Positions 47,246 to 59,684 of a stretch of DNA of 64,000 nt are shown here, in pieces. The position numbers and the translations under genes are program-made. Each line of letters begins with the position of its first letter. Within the stretch, counting starts at the first letter, position 1. Origin of the DNA: Breviolum minutum Mf 1.05b.01 (lineage: Eukaryota; Sar; Dinophyceae; Suessiales; Symbiodiniaceae); assembly GCA_000507305.1 (NCBI GenBank), contig DF240848.1:1-64000 (forward strand). Direction: 5' to 3'. The notes beneath the pieces were generated by a model. The model was not told where the DNA came from and made no database searches. It saw nothing but the letters and a program-made list of their open reading frames with translations.

Positions 47246-47310
47246 CGGCATTTTTGACCGTAATGACCATGGTCACTCTGAAGGTTGGGAGGATTCAGAG
47301 AAAATTCAGC
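47246..47310 (+). CDS. Possible EF-hand exon
   Basis: GIFDRNDHGHSEGWEDSEKI contains a D.N..G.....E spacing compatible with an EF-hand loop. A stop lies upstream in frame, so an acceptor must lie between. Weak on its own. Confidence 0.35.
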
Positions 47311-47349
47311 AATGATTTGGGGATGTTGCAGTTTTTCGCCATCTAATGT

Positions 47350-48980
47350 TGGATTGTTTGATGAGTGTAAAGATTGGTTTTCTGTTTGAATGCTATTCCA
47401 TGCATTACCATTGTAATTGTACCCGTTGATGCCTTCTGGCACAGGCGACCGTTTTTTTGTTTTTGGCGTTTCTGATGCCAAATTGTAATCCAAAGTGATG
47501 TGTGGGACGAAGGCGTCCTCAATAACTGGCTGGTGCGTGTTGTGCTAAGCCGCTAAGCGTTCGTATAAGCCTACAGGAGGACCATTTTCCAACGGGTGGA
47601 TTGAGGCACAGTTGAACATCACCACACAACACCTGGAGTGGAAAAGTTCGTTGTTCCCATTGTCCCATAGGACTAGACCGTCGTGAATGGTTGATAATTG
47701 ATGTTGGTGATTCCTGTACCAGGGATTCCAGATTCGAAAGGAGGTGTCAGCACAAAATATGCGTAGAACTTCCCCAAAAGCTCAATTTTTTACATTTGTT
47801 TTGCTCCCACACTTGTAGAAGAAAAGGGTTCCCTGCTGTTTCCTTCGAGCTGCTTTTGTTTCTATTGTCAGTGCAAGGCAACTGGCTGTGTGCCTTTCAT
47901 CCTTGCCAGCAAATGGCCAAAATGGATGCTGAATTGGAAGGGCCAGATGATGGGGGACATGATCGTTTTTGGTGCATAGGCCTCGGTTGGTGATGGTGAC
48001 GTTGCTGCATTTGCTTGAGTCTCAGCCATGTTTTGACAGCTTCACCGCTTCCGAAACCAAAGCACCAAGATTGTTTGCGTGGAAGAGATGCTGGAATCAC
48101 GGTGGTTTGTTGGTGATTCCGTTGATGATTTCCAAGAAAAAACATATGCAATGGGCATCCACTGCACGTAGGTGGCTCTGATGATGTGATGCTTGGAGAT
48201 CTAGTTGGGGATGCCCAGGGGTCCGCACCATAGGGTGCTGGGGGACGAGAGATGTATGATGTGCATAAGCGTAGACCTATATGTATACTGATACTGTAAA
48301 CACGATTAATCATGTACGTATATACTGTATATAATATACATACAGGCTCATATACATACATATTCATATATAATATATATGTATATATATTTATTTACAT
48401 ATACTGTAATTACATACACACACACACACCAAAGTTAACGTACTCGTATGTACGTAAAAGGCTATGTCTCAGAATTTGGGGCTCAAAAAGATTCTGGTGA
48501 AACGGGAAGCGGGAAGGAAGTGTATCTAGATTTTTTTTTAAAAAGCAAACACTTTGACTCAAAACCCGTTTTTTTTGGCCAGAAAAAAAGAAAAAAAACC
48601 AACACATCCCTCCCTTAAGTTGAAAACCAACCGCAAGAGTCTATTTGAAGAATTATTCTTAGCCTATTGGCCTATCGAGGTGGAGATTCACTTGGAACTG
48701 GTGGAAGGACGACCATCAAAGGTTTGGTGGAAGAAGTCCGGAAACCAGGAAGGGTTTCGCAGCAAAGTTTTTTTGGACCGCAGGTTGCTTCAAATGTTTG
48801 GCAGAAAGTGATAAAATGGGTGTTTTTTTTTGTTTTTTGTTTTGTTTCACTACTTTTTGGATCTTTTTGGGTTGATGAGTTTATGGATTGCACGCAACTT
48901 TTAGGTGTTTTTTGTTTTGTTTTGTAGTTTAGTCGCCTGCCATCTTCATTTTCTCTTTTGGCGGTTGGTGGTTGGGTTTG
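47350..48980. other. Region with weak exon-like segments
   Basis: AT-rich tract at 48.27-48.43 kb. Around 48.66-48.79 kb two frames are open (one reads AYRGGDSLGTGGRTTIKGLV). No motif recognised. Confidence 0.35.
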
Positions 48981-48997
48981 GAAGCTGATTCCCTTCA

Positions 48998-49064
48998 GGT
49001 CTGAGAGTGAGCGCCAACACCATCTGCGCTACTCTCAGGGCTTGAAGCGAACTCTTCAGAGGTG
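48998..49064 (+). CDS. Unassigned short exon
   Basis: Between TTCAG| and an uncertain 3' end; reads SESERQHHLRYSQGLKRTLQ. Helical, charged, family unknown. Confidence 0.4.
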
Positions 49065-49544
49065 GACAACTGTGAAGGGAAAAATTATCAGTTGAGTGAA
49101 GATGTACGTCATTAGGGGATGATTTTTAAAGATTTTTTGTTGTGTTGAGTGTGTTGTTGGGACTGTTTCAGTGTGTTTACAGACTTGTGACATTTTATGA
49201 GTTTTTAGAGGAAGATATTTCTGACAAGTGGTTTCTGAGGTGGCTTGATTTGTTGTGGAAAGTTTATTGGCGCAGTCACTACCAAGCATCGTTTCAAAAG
49301 ATGTTTGGAATGAACACATCCTACACCATTTCCAGACTGAAGAAAGAGTTTTTGATGTGTGGTGTCATGTCTTCAAAGCAAGGTCCAACTGATATTTGAA
49401 GTATAATAATACTGTATATATACACATATTTGATATACTGTATGTGTAATGACGTATACTGTATGAAATACATGCACCAGTCAAGAACATCTAAAATGAA
49501 TTAAAATGGTGGCTTTTCCCACTTTCTTCTCTGTTTTCCCACCT

Positions 49545-49760
49545 CTTCTTGCCTGCGAGGCACCTGAGACTGCATGGTTTGGTGCCCTTCGATTCGCAGA
49601 CACATACTGCAGCGCAGCAGGGCCACCAATGGTTTCAGGGTTGGAATCGGTGACGCCAAGAAAGGATGTGGCCCCTCAGTTTTTGTTGACAGTGTCAAGT
49701 GAAACCATGGGGCCAGATCTATCTGAAAAACGGGCCGAAACGTCCTTAAAAGGAAACGAA
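49545..49760 (+). CDS. Unassigned exon-like segment
   Basis: Open frame with protein-like content: ACEAPETAWFGALRFADTYC, AAGPPMVSGLESVTPRKD and FLLTVSSETMGPDLSEKRAE. The minus strand is open too. No family recognised. Confidence 0.35.
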
Positions 49761-50658
49761 CTCGTCTTCCATTCATCCATTTTCAGGTGCGAAACTGTTA
49801 GTTTCAGGGAGGGGTAGACTTAAATATTTCACCAAATCATGGAATGTTTTTCTGATAAATCACCGGATTCCGATCAAATTCAGGGATTTTTTTGACTAGT
49901 TGGATCCCTAAAACTTGGCGATTGTAGAGGGCGGGATATCAATGTGTATGCAGCCACTGTGTATATATCTATATACATATATATATATATATATTTTATA
50001 TTAAACCTACTACTCCGAAAAATAGATGTACAAGTTCCACAGTTTCACTGACCATGAAAGAGACATCATTCTTTTCACCTTAGCCCCTTCGTGAAAATGA
50101 AATGCCACAGAGTTCAGAGTCAACTCGTGCCTTTGAGTCGTAGAAGTAATACTGCCCAGTTAAAAAACGGGAATATCAAGTTGGTGGGGCCAAGAAGGGT
50201 CCATATGAATCAACCCCAGTCAAATGGGATTTATATTACAAGTTTTTCTTCAATGTTCAAGTGGAGGTATATTCATCTTGTGCCTTGAGGCAGGAAAACA
50301 TTGAATAACATGATGTAAACAATCTGAAATCATGGTTTCACTTGAACCGTATTTTTTGTAGCATCAACATGTGAATGGATGTATGATTGATATCTCTTTT
50401 GGGTCATATCAACGAATCAATTGCAGCATCAGGTCGCTGTAGAAAATTTATGATGTCCTCATTTTTTAGGCGATTCAATGATGATGTACCAGACTTCTGG
50501 CACGGCGACCGTCTCAAGGAGGACTTGGGTTTTGGGTTCCACCCCACCCTTGCCCTCAGAGTTTCTTTCTTGCCAATTTTTGTTGCGAGTCATAAAGTTG
50601 TATGTAAAGCAACACAAATTTGTTGAGACTTTTTGTTTTGTTGCAATGTTGTGATGTG

Positions 50659-50762
50659 CAGCTGTTGTCGCAGCTTTTTTGTTTCGGTGAGGAGACGGAC
50701 ACGTTGATGGTATTCTACAACCAGCTGCAGGAGTCCATTGAAACCATGGAAAAAACCGTGAC
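50659..50762 (+). CDS. Unassigned helical exon
   Basis: LQLLSQLFCFGEETDTLMVF then YNQLQESIETMEKT, a strongly amphipathic helical segment after a GTGCAG acceptor. It belongs to an unidentified gene. Confidence 0.5.
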
Positions 50763-51280
50763 CTTTTTGCCACCCCCGGAATTTGCCAAACAAAAAAGAT
50801 ATGGTAGGTAGGACCTTACAAATAGGATTCTTTGGTAAAATCAGAGAGCTAAGTTCTGGAGGCCTCAGGGAGTTTTTGGGCAAATGGATCCAATTCCAAG
50901 CTCTGCCTTTCAAGGAGGTCTTGGCGAAGCACAAAGTTGCTGTGGAGGACCATTGTGGTAGTTCAATGGCAGTCTTTTCAATGCGTTTAGTACCATTTGT
51001 GGGTGGTACCTTCAGAATCTTTGGCAAATTTGTCTGCAGTGGACAGTTTTTGGGTCCTTGAATTTAGAGGCGTGAGTCCAACTATATATATATATATATT
51101 GTACATTCATTAGAAATACATAGATACACTAATATATATAATATTACGGCCAAAGCGTGTGGGTTGCCCGCGGCCCTGCGGGAACATTCAACGGGAAGCT
51201 AAAAAACCTGGCAGGTGGCAGGCATTTGGGCATTGGGCTTAGGGAAGTTGATCGTTGGTCATGCTTGACCTAACTCCCTC

Positions 51281-51382
51281 ACAAACCCGAAACCCTAAGC
51301 CCTAAAACCCTAAAACATAAATCCTAAAACCCTGAACCCTAAAAACCTAAGCCCCCGAACCCGACTCTAAAGCCTAAACCCT
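51281..51382. repeat. Degenerate telomere-like (CCCTAAA)n tract
   Basis: About ten CCCTAAA-like units (ACCCTAAGC, CCCTAAAACCCTAAAAC, CCCTGAACCCTAAAAACC, and so on), now diverged. TTTAGGG is the telomere repeat reported for dinoflagellates and most plants. This is an interstitial relic. Confidence 0.8.
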
Positions 51383-51399
51383 GTGTGGGCGACCTGCGT

Positions 51400-54300
51400 G
51401 TTTTGTGGGTATTTCTTTGACACTCAAGTCCATCAGGGATGGTGACGGGATTTGAATGTACAAAATGGCAGGATCCCGTCGTGGTGGCGAGTGCATGAGA
51501 ATTACTGAATGTCGTCAGACCGGTCTGTTCAACGTGGTGCCACAGCATGAGGTGTGTCTGGCCTCAAGAAAGAGACAACCAGAAAAAGACAAATGGCCAA
51601 ACGTGATAACTTTGCACAAATTGATTTAGATAAGTTGATTTGGTCAAGCATGATTTCTGTTGGAGTCTCGGTTTCAAACCTCCAACTCCTATTGATTTCA
51701 TGTTTTGCAGCCGGCATTGCGGCATTCCGCATAAGAGCCTTTAGCAGTGACTGCGCACATTCCATTCATCTCCCATGAAGATGGCTTCCAAAGGCATCAA
51801 GAAAGTAGAGCTTTGGTGAGCTTCAGAGTAACCATCCGCTTTTCCTATGAACGGTTTTGCAGCACTAACACCAACCCAGCAACATTGGTGCAACATGGGA
51901 GATGGGAAGTGATTCAGGCGGTAGAGTCATGTTTGCAACATGCGGCTATGGGGCAGCTTCGCCAAGGGTAAAGCTGTATCGACTCTCTAATTGTCAACGT
52001 CTGTCATTGACTTTTGATATTTGTGTGATTTTTGCTTCCATTTCGTCTGACGATGGAAATAGCTATTGGCTTTCGCTGTGGCTGCTTTTCTTGTTGTGTT
52101 GCCGTTGTCGTTATCCAACCAAGCCACAGATTAAACACGGCCGATCACCATGACCGAAGACTGCCTCCGAGTCGCTCAGAAACCTCAGAAACCAATGTTT
52201 CCGCCATAAACTCAGGTGGGCAATTTTATTTTTGATTACCGTGCTGTACAGGAGAGCTTTGTTGCAAGACAAGTGAAACTCATATGACTCAGAACTCATG
52301 TATGTTTTTTTTTTTGTGGGGCAATTGATGTGGGAACTTCGGAAAAATGGATTCCCTTTTAGCCTCTATTACCAAACAACTTAGGGGTTGTATATAATCC
52401 TTTCTCACGAGGAGATGATTGACATTCCTCAACAGCTCTCCTGCATCCACCCGCTCTGAGTGGACTGCACTTTTTTTTTGTTACTCGTATCCCCATGGAG
52501 TTGGGCTCCTTTTTTTTGAAGGTACCCAACTTGGACGTTACAAAGACACCGAAATCGGCAGAAATGTGCGGGGAATCAATGTTGGAGAATTTGGTAAGAG
52601 AGGAAGGAATTTACTGAGATGTTGATCTTGAAAATTGAAATGCATCATTTTTGAATTTCATGTTTGAGGGTCTCTCCCGCTCTGTTGTGATGGTGACGCA
52701 GTATGTTGGGTTGCAGCTAAGTTGCAATAGCTGACATTCTTCGCGGACTGAGCAGTGTAGTCGACATACTAGAACATGAATATATATATATATGTATTAT
52801 GTATGGATCTTTTTCAAGGATGATTATCTATGAACTCATGTGGATTTGTTATTTTTCCCCACCTTGTTTCAACCCATTCCACTGCCACCACTCCACTCTT
52901 GGGCATCGTCCAGGGGCCAAGCGGGTGGCGATCGCATCCGAGGCAGCCAGTTAGACTGGAAACCTGGGACTCTGTACTGGAAACCTGAGAATCTACAGTG
53001 GAAAGGACTTGAGAGAATCTACACTTGGATGATGGTTTGTTAACACAAAAAAAACCGGAGCTGTTTTTTTTACCAACTTCCAGGATGAAGGCCTGCATCA
53101 ATACTTCCTAGGAGTCGGGGACACCAAAGGGGACAGGATTTTCAGGAAGATGATGTCAGATGTTGCTGGAAGATGATCAAGCAGGTGATGGACTTGGAGA
53201 GTTTGGAGAGTCATTTTTGATAGGCTGTTTCACCATAACCTCGACAAAAGGAAGAAAACATTGGGGACATTTGTCAGGAGGATTTGGAGGTTCCCCAAAA
53301 TGAACTTTCACTTTCATTTTCACCGGCATTGTTGGGAAAACATTCCACGAAAATGGCGAGTGTGAGTCCGTGAGTCCCATGTGTTTGCCTGAAATGGCGG
53401 GGGGTTCTTTTGGGAAGGTATCACATGGTATCACTAGATTCGGTATTACATATCCAAGATTTGGGTTGATGATTCTGCCATGATTGGTAGGAGGGAAGCA
53501 CTGTATCCCAGCCAAGGATACACACCGAACTGTTGCGGAGACGCCACATAATCTCAACTCCTCTCGTGTTTTGGCGATGAGAATTGAGGGTGAAGAGGTT
53601 GCTGCTTTAGAAATTGAAATCCGGTGAAAACAAGTTTGCAGGTTGGTAGTTTAATTTGCTATATAAAAAAGGTTTTTTAAAAACCAGGTGGCGGTGGATT
53701 TCTTCCATGAACAGTATCACTTATACTTGGTGTTTGATTTGGTTTTCTATTGCCTCAACGATGCAATCAAAAGACATAATTACAATACATAGCCTGGTTG
53801 TTTTTGTGTAGAAATAGATGGGGTGAGTCCTGCAATTGAATTTGTTCTTCTATTGCTATTGCTAGGCATCTCGGAGTTTGCACATGTTCGCTTTGCTTCA
53901 CTGCGCACATCAGTATCACAGTACACGTCTGTATTATCTTCGACCTCAACCTTTCATAGACAGAATGGAGACTTTCCGGAAAGTCGCGCACACATACACA
54001 ATTGCTCTTGTTTTCTTGGGTTGGTGAATTATGAACAAGATATGTTGCTTGGTTTTGATGTTCCATATTCAGACGGATGATTTGATGTTTCTTTTGAAGA
54101 TTTTGTAGAAATTTGCCATGGCCCTATGGCAGTATCTAACCTTCATCCGATGTTGTGAAACGGAATCACTTGGGAAAATGAGGGAAATCCCCCCGGCGGA
54201 TCCGCAGCGAATCGCGCAATTGGGGGCGGCCTATCAATTTCCAGCAGGAAAGTGGAGGGGATCCCTATCAATCACATTTTTACGTAGATGGATCCCCAAT

Positions 54301-54540
54301 TCATCCCAATTGTATTCAATTGGTTTTACTTCAAAACGGCTAGGGTTGATTTTGAATCGAAGTGTCGGATGTCAAGCTACGAAGCAAGTCGGGAATGTTG
54401 AAATCAGAGGTTCCCACTGCATCTTCACTATCTTCATTGAGGCAGGGACCAATGGTCACGCCACCACTTGCACCTCTCTATTTTGCACACTATTTGAGTC
54501 ATCATTCATGATTCATCATTCAGCATAAGATCATTAATCA

Positions 54541-54606
<66 letters not shown>

Positions 54607-54623
54607 GTGATTCATCATCGCGA

Positions 54624-54694
<71 letters not shown>

Positions 54695-55331
54695 TCATAT
54701 TCATCAATAAGTCCCTTGAATTTCAAGGTAGCTGCCCGCCTCCAACATCGGAGGCGTCAAATCCACACACCCAGACGCTGCGGAGCTCCAAGGTGGGAAA
54801 ACCTGGAAGCATTTTACCCTCAGTAGATTGGGGCTGAGTTTGGGTATCGCAGAACCGAGTTTGGGTATATATTTTTTTTAGATATCATACACTCTCTCTC
54901 TCTCTATAGATATACATATATCATATATTATATATTCATACATATATATATATATATTGGATGTAGTTGTCATGATATCATGATTTTGTAGTTGTCATCA
55001 AGTTGTCATCATATTTTGTAGGAGTCTGAGATTCGAGTTGATGTGGTTGAAATTGTTGGATAGGGGATCATGACAGTGATTCCGAGTTGCCGACTTTTTG
55101 TGATTTGGCAAGTCAATGACGGCACGAGTTCTGGTGAATCATTAGGCGCTTTTATATGTTTCCGGCAATGGCATGTATCCCCCAAAGAACTATTCCTTAC
55201 CTTGACTTCGATTGTTGAAACTTCCAGGTTCTTGATTCCATTCCCAAATATCTGAAGCAAATCAATGATGGTCACCCTCGAAGCTATTTCGTGAGTTTTC
55301 ATGGTTTCACCGTTTCACCGTGGCGTTCCAG
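51400..55331. other. Region with no confident gene
   Basis: Contains several open stretches (51.86-51.97, 52.50-52.60 and 53.18-53.56 kb, the last on the minus strand), AT dinucleotide tracts and a CAT microsatellite. No family motif is seen. It lies immediately before the second kinesin half. Confidence 0.4.
54531..54705. repeat. (CAT)n microsatellite, interrupted
   Basis: Two long CAT runs separated by a CGTGATTCATCATCGCGATT interruption, with CATTCAT flanks. Confidence 0.96.
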
Positions 55332-55400
55332 GTGCAGATCGTGGATCTGGCAGGTTCGGAAAGGCTGAAGCCCTACGAGGATGGATCGCAACAAGACAAG
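55332..55400 (+). CDS. Kinesin exon: DLAGSER
   Basis: Between TTCCAG| and AAG|GCATGG (GC donor). It reads VQIVDLAGSERLKPYEDGSQ then QDK, the switch II motif of kinesins. Confidence 0.95.
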
Positions 55401-56533
55401 GCATGGATTCGTCTTTAAAAGCTCGTGGATTTTTTTTTTGCCCGGCCAATGGTGGTGATTTGTGATGATTTGGTTAGGGGTTTCATTTCTGGAGCTGTGG
55501 GAGTTGCATTGTATCTCAGTTGCTGATCACATAATCCTATTATTGTTTGGGGAGAAGTTGATAGTTGTTCGATGGGCACAGGTTGAGAGGGAGGGGTTGT
55601 GGATGGTTTTGGGGAATGTTCTAGGTTCCAGGCAGGTTGCAGGTCGCTCGTGGACTCGTGCCCCGTATGTCTCCATGAGGTTTGCTTCAACAACTCATAT
55701 ATCGATCATGGACCATAGTGATGTGTAAGTTAAGTGAGGATCCCTTCATGATGGCCAGGTGCTGATGGGACAAGCAGTTTCAATCAACGTGTCCTTGCAC
55801 GTGATCCCAGAGAAAGTTCTGAAGCTTCCTCCCCAAAAGAAGTGAGATGGCAAAGGCCAAATACGCTTTGGGGAGAATTTTTCAGAATCCAACTCCCAAA
55901 TGAAAGGCATCGACTGAGGATGTGTTTTTTTTAGATATCTTTTAAACAGTTCCAACTTGGATCCGACTGAGGCATTGGCTGGAGGGGGTCATCAATGCGC
56001 TGAATAGGAAGAGCAGTGCAGTGCCCTATCGGAACTCCTTTCTGACCAAAGTGCTGAAGGTTCTTGGAAACTCTGTGGTTGGAGAGAGGATGTTGTTGGA
56101 AAGAGTTCTGATTGAGCTAGGAATACAAATTATGAATATAATATAATTCATTTCTATATATAAGATATACATGCACACAAGATTTTTTATTATACATATT
56201 TACATATTTACAAATCTGTATGCATACATGGTACAGCGCAGTCCCTGCCGCTCCCCTCCCTCAAAAACTGTATAAAAAGACGGCTGGCTGTGGGTTGTAT
56301 ATTGCCCGTTCTGTTTTTGTTTTAGTATCTACTGTAATTTTTTTCCTTGGTGTTGCGTTATTTTTTTTTTCAGATTTTATCAGAAGAGATCAGAAGAGGA
56401 GTTTTCAAACTGTTTTTGGCATGTTCCTTCTGATGGTTCTATCTCATTTGTCTTCTCTCCTGAGCGTTTCGGGTATTAGCCCCCTGATATGATTAGCCAG
56501 GATGCCTTGGGTGGAAACGCCAAAGCGATCATG
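55332..56533 (+). CDS. Kinesin motor domain, C-terminal half
   Basis: Gene-level span of four exons that complete a kinesin motor: VQIVDLAGSERLKP (switch II), GQAVSINVSLH|WLEGVINAL (ExxxINxSLxxLxxVIxAL), SSAVPYRNSFLTKVLK (VPYRxSxLTxxL) and DALGGNAKAIMV (DSLGGNAxTxM). Codons split across introns rejoin in frame, and two donors are GC. There is no N-terminal half nearby; the matching first half lies 35 kb upstream on the same strand. No coiled coil or tail was identified downstream. Confidence 0.88.
55759..55796 (+). CDS. Kinesin exon: SIN.SL
   Basis: After GGCCAG it reads VLMGQAVSINVS and two bases of a Leu codon, ending at a GC donor (TT|GCACGT). It matches ExxxINxSL. Confidence 0.85.
55972..56059 (+). 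CDS. Kinesin exon: VINAL...VPYRNS..LTK
   Basis: Starts after GACTGAG and completes the Leu codon. It then reads HWLEGVINALNRKSSAVPYR and NSFLTKVLK, ending before GTTCTT. This is the microtubule-binding alpha4-alpha5 region. Confidence 0.95.
56501..56533 (+). CDS. Kinesin exon: LGGNAK
   Basis: Phase-0 start after AGCCAG. It reads DALGGNAKAIM and ends before GTGCGG, matching (Q)DSLGGNAKTxM. Confidence 0.88.
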
Positions 56534-57720
56534 GTGCGGGCACCCGAAAAGTGCAGAATTTGATGGCTGCAAACTGATTCAAATGCAGAAGCATTATGGT
56601 AATTGGTCTATGCAAGTCCTTCACACTCATGTCCGGGCGTTGGGTGGAACTCCGAAACAAGATTCAAGAGAAACCGTTTTTTTTTTCAGAAAATCTTACA
56701 TTTTTTGGGAAGATGGTCAGTTGCAAGGAAGCTAACATCCGTGGTTGTTTCACGAAAGTAAAATGTGGAATTTTTGGAAGCTGCGCATCTAAGCCCTGTC
56801 TTTTGGGATCAAGGAACAGCTATCTGCGAATCTCCTAGTGGAACATGGACCATTTGGAAGATATGAATCTCACTTTGCAGATAAAGGGATGATGAGGTTC
56901 AACTTGTAAACACAGTTTGAATATGGGTTTTAATAGTGGATGGGACTCGAGAATTTCCAATGGAGGTTCGATCCTTGCAAAAGATAAAAGGTGATTGGTA
57001 CAAACAAGACTTGATGTTGATTTGAATGCAACGTTTTCCTTGGTGTAAAGCATCACTTTGTGTGAAGATCATGACCATAACAGGCTTGTGGGTTGATGGG
57101 TTGCTGTAAAAAAATGACACGCTGGGGATGGCGCTCTGTCCCTGCGAGTGTGACGAATGTGCCAGGCAGGTGGAACTCCCGTGCATTAGTAAATAATGTT
57201 TCTGTTGCCAATGCTAGTTTACGAAAAATGCTATTATATAAAGGCGTACACATAGATGTCTTCTCAGATTCGACATATTTGTATTTGCATTATTGTATAT
57301 ATGACATATTATCGCAGTGACGTAACAAGACGTTTTTTTTTTGTTTTGTTCCCATTGCTGTGCAACAGGAAGTCAGCGTTATTGCCTGCGCTGAAACTAG
57401 CGGGTGTGCCTCTGGCCGAAGAACTTCAGAAGGAACCCTGACAGACCAGTGGAGGGATATTGTCATTTTACGGCGGTTCCTAAAGATGATCTCCATCTTG
57501 TCTTGGGAGTGTGAAATTTCAAACACAATTGTATATGTCACTAATTTTGAGTACGTTTACCTCAGACTCCTCAAAAAAATGTTGATGCCGTCTTTGGGGC
57601 CCCGGGGCCTTTGTCAAATCATGAAGCAAGGACCTAAACCGCCATGCCTCCCGTGCCCAGCTGGGACGAGCTGCAACTGGAGGTGAAGACATTTGTTGGA
57701 AGTTGCGGTGTGCAAGATTG
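56534..57720. other. Region after the kinesin motor
   Basis: Weak exon-like pieces only: KSALLPALKLAGVPLAEELQ near 57.37-57.43 kb and VPSWDELQLEVKTFVGSCG near 57.65-57.71 kb. The kinesin tail could start here, but I cannot connect the frames. Confidence 0.35.
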
Positions 57721-57725
57721 CTAGC

Positions 57726-57834
57726 TTACACCTCCCGAAAACAAAGGTGGAACCGAAAAATGGATTGTTTGTAGATGATTTCCCGGACCCCAAGGAACCA
57801 ATTTCAGGTTCCATGGTAGTTTTCGGGAGTGTAT
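57726..57834. mobile_element. MITE-like element, family B copy 2
   Basis: Left end TACACCTCCCGAAAAC..GTGGAACC and right end GGTTCCATGGTAGTTTTCGG..GAGTGTA form imperfect inverted repeats of about 27 bp, as in the copy at 26.63 kb. Confidence 0.78.
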
Positions 57835-57907
57835 AATATGATCTTTGGGTATGAATTTATGGTTTGTGACATGAAGCTGGAAGAAACTTTTTTCAGACAT
57901 CCATCCT

Positions 57908-58114
57908 TCTTTGTCTTTGTCTTTGTCTTTGTCTTTGTCTTTGTCTTTGTCTTTGTCTTTGTCTTTGTCTTTGTCTTTGTCTTTGTCTTTGTCTTTGTCT
58001 TTGTCTTTGTCTTTGTCTTTGTCTTTGTCTTTGTCTTTGTCTTTGTCTTTGTCTTTGTCTTTGTCTTTGTCTTTGTCTTTGTCTTTGTCTTTGTTGTTGT
58101 CTTTGTTGTTGTCT

Positions 58115-58202
<88 letters not shown>
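57908..58202. repeat. (CTTTGT)n then (GTT)n microsatellite
   Basis: About 30 CTTTGT hexamers pass into GTT units and then the gap. Open frames across it are artefacts. Confidence 0.98.
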
Positions 58203-58466
58203 NNNNNNNNNNNNNNNNNNNNNNNNNNNNNNNNNNNNNNNNNNNNNNNNNNNNNNNNNNNNNNNNNNNNNNNNNNNNNNNNNNNNNNNNNNNNNNNNNN
58301 NNNNNNNNNNNNNNNNNNNNNNNNNNNNNNNNNNNNNNNNNNNNNNNNNNNNNNNNNNNNNNNNNNNNNNNNNNNNNNNNNNNNNNNNNNNNNNNNNNNN
58401 NNNNNNNNNNNNNNNNNNNNNNNNNNNNNNNNNNNNNNNNNNNNNNNNNNNNNNNNNNNNNNNNNN
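58203..58466. other. Assembly gap (264 N)
   Basis: A run of N inside the GTT microsatellite. Confidence 1.
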
Positions 58467-58467
58467 T

Positions 58468-58556
<89 letters not shown>

Positions 58557-58557
58557 G
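58467..58557. repeat. (GTT)n microsatellite, right flank
   Basis: About 30 GTT units after the gap, ending GTTGGGACC. Confidence 0.98.
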
Positions 58558-58559
58558 GG

Positions 58560-59684
58560 ACCCTCGCAGGGGAAACAAAACCCATCTTGAACTAATCAAC
58601 AACATGAATGCATCCTTCATCAAAAAGGAGTCGAATCTGGGATACCCGGAAGGTGTTTTTTTCGGCATTTTTGTAGCATCGAGAAGCCAACGGACCGCAG
58701 GTGTTCAGCGGTCTGTAGGAACCAGAGAATGGTTGTCAGGGACTCAGAAAAAGCATCAGAGATTGACTTCACAAGCAGGGTTTGAGTTTTTGAGTTTTGT
58801 AGCATATTTTTCCAAGCTGCACAAAAAGGCAATGATGTCGTAAATACTGAAAACACCATAAAAGCTAAGGAAGCCAACCCTTGTGTGATGGATAGCAACA
58901 TCTAACATAAGGAACCTCGTTGAAACCAGAGTGTTTCAAGCGTGGTGTATCAAATCTGTGGATTTCCCCACAAAACCCACATATGTTTTTTTGGTATATA
59001 TAGCTCATATAGACCCTGTAAATTTACCATGGAAGCTGCGCATAATGTCAATATTTTTACAATATGTGAAATTTTCAGAGTTGTAAAGTTTTGGTAGCAA
59101 AACCCCCCGACCAACCACCCCTTTCTCACGAGGTCCTACGATCCGGACGTTTTCCTGCCGTCGCCCTTCGACGCCTTCGTGCTCAGCGGTCATTGCCCAA
59201 AGGTCCAATGGCCAGGTGGTCAGCCCGAGCAGAAGGCCATCAAAGGGGGCATTGGGCCACTGCGGGTGCTGTGTTCGCGAAGAGAAATATAGTGTAAACT
59301 GATGTAAACTGAGCATACATTGGTAATAAATGGGACCTACCAATAGACGGGGGTTCATGACTGAAGGATATTCCGTTTCAACAGGAGTGATGAAGGTAGT
59401 GTTGCCTTTTAAAGGTTCCCTTTATCATGTGTCATATAGGACATGGTTTGCAGTGGCGGGATTGCTTTGGACCATGGACCATCACACCAATGGGATGCAA
59501 GTTTAATATCGACTGCAACCAGATGTAGAAAAGGATGGATGACAGTGCTGAGCAGAGGCTTTTGGGCCTAAAACTCCTAGTTGAAATTTTAGGGATAATG
59601 AAAAGATATGAATATTGAGCAGGATGATTCTAAAAACCGACTGTTTAGACAAATATGTGAAGACTTCATCTTTGTTGGTGCTCA
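58560..59684. other. Spacer with one GC-rich exon-like piece
   Basis: At 59.10-59.28 kb a GC-rich stretch is open in several frames on both strands (one + frame reads YDPDVFLPSPFDAFVLSG). It may be an exon; frame and family are unresolved. Confidence 0.3.

Noticed and set aside
57721-58843. Open frames of 230-315 codons around the CTTTGT/GTT repeat
   Set aside because: Pure microsatellite translation interrupted by N; no domain.
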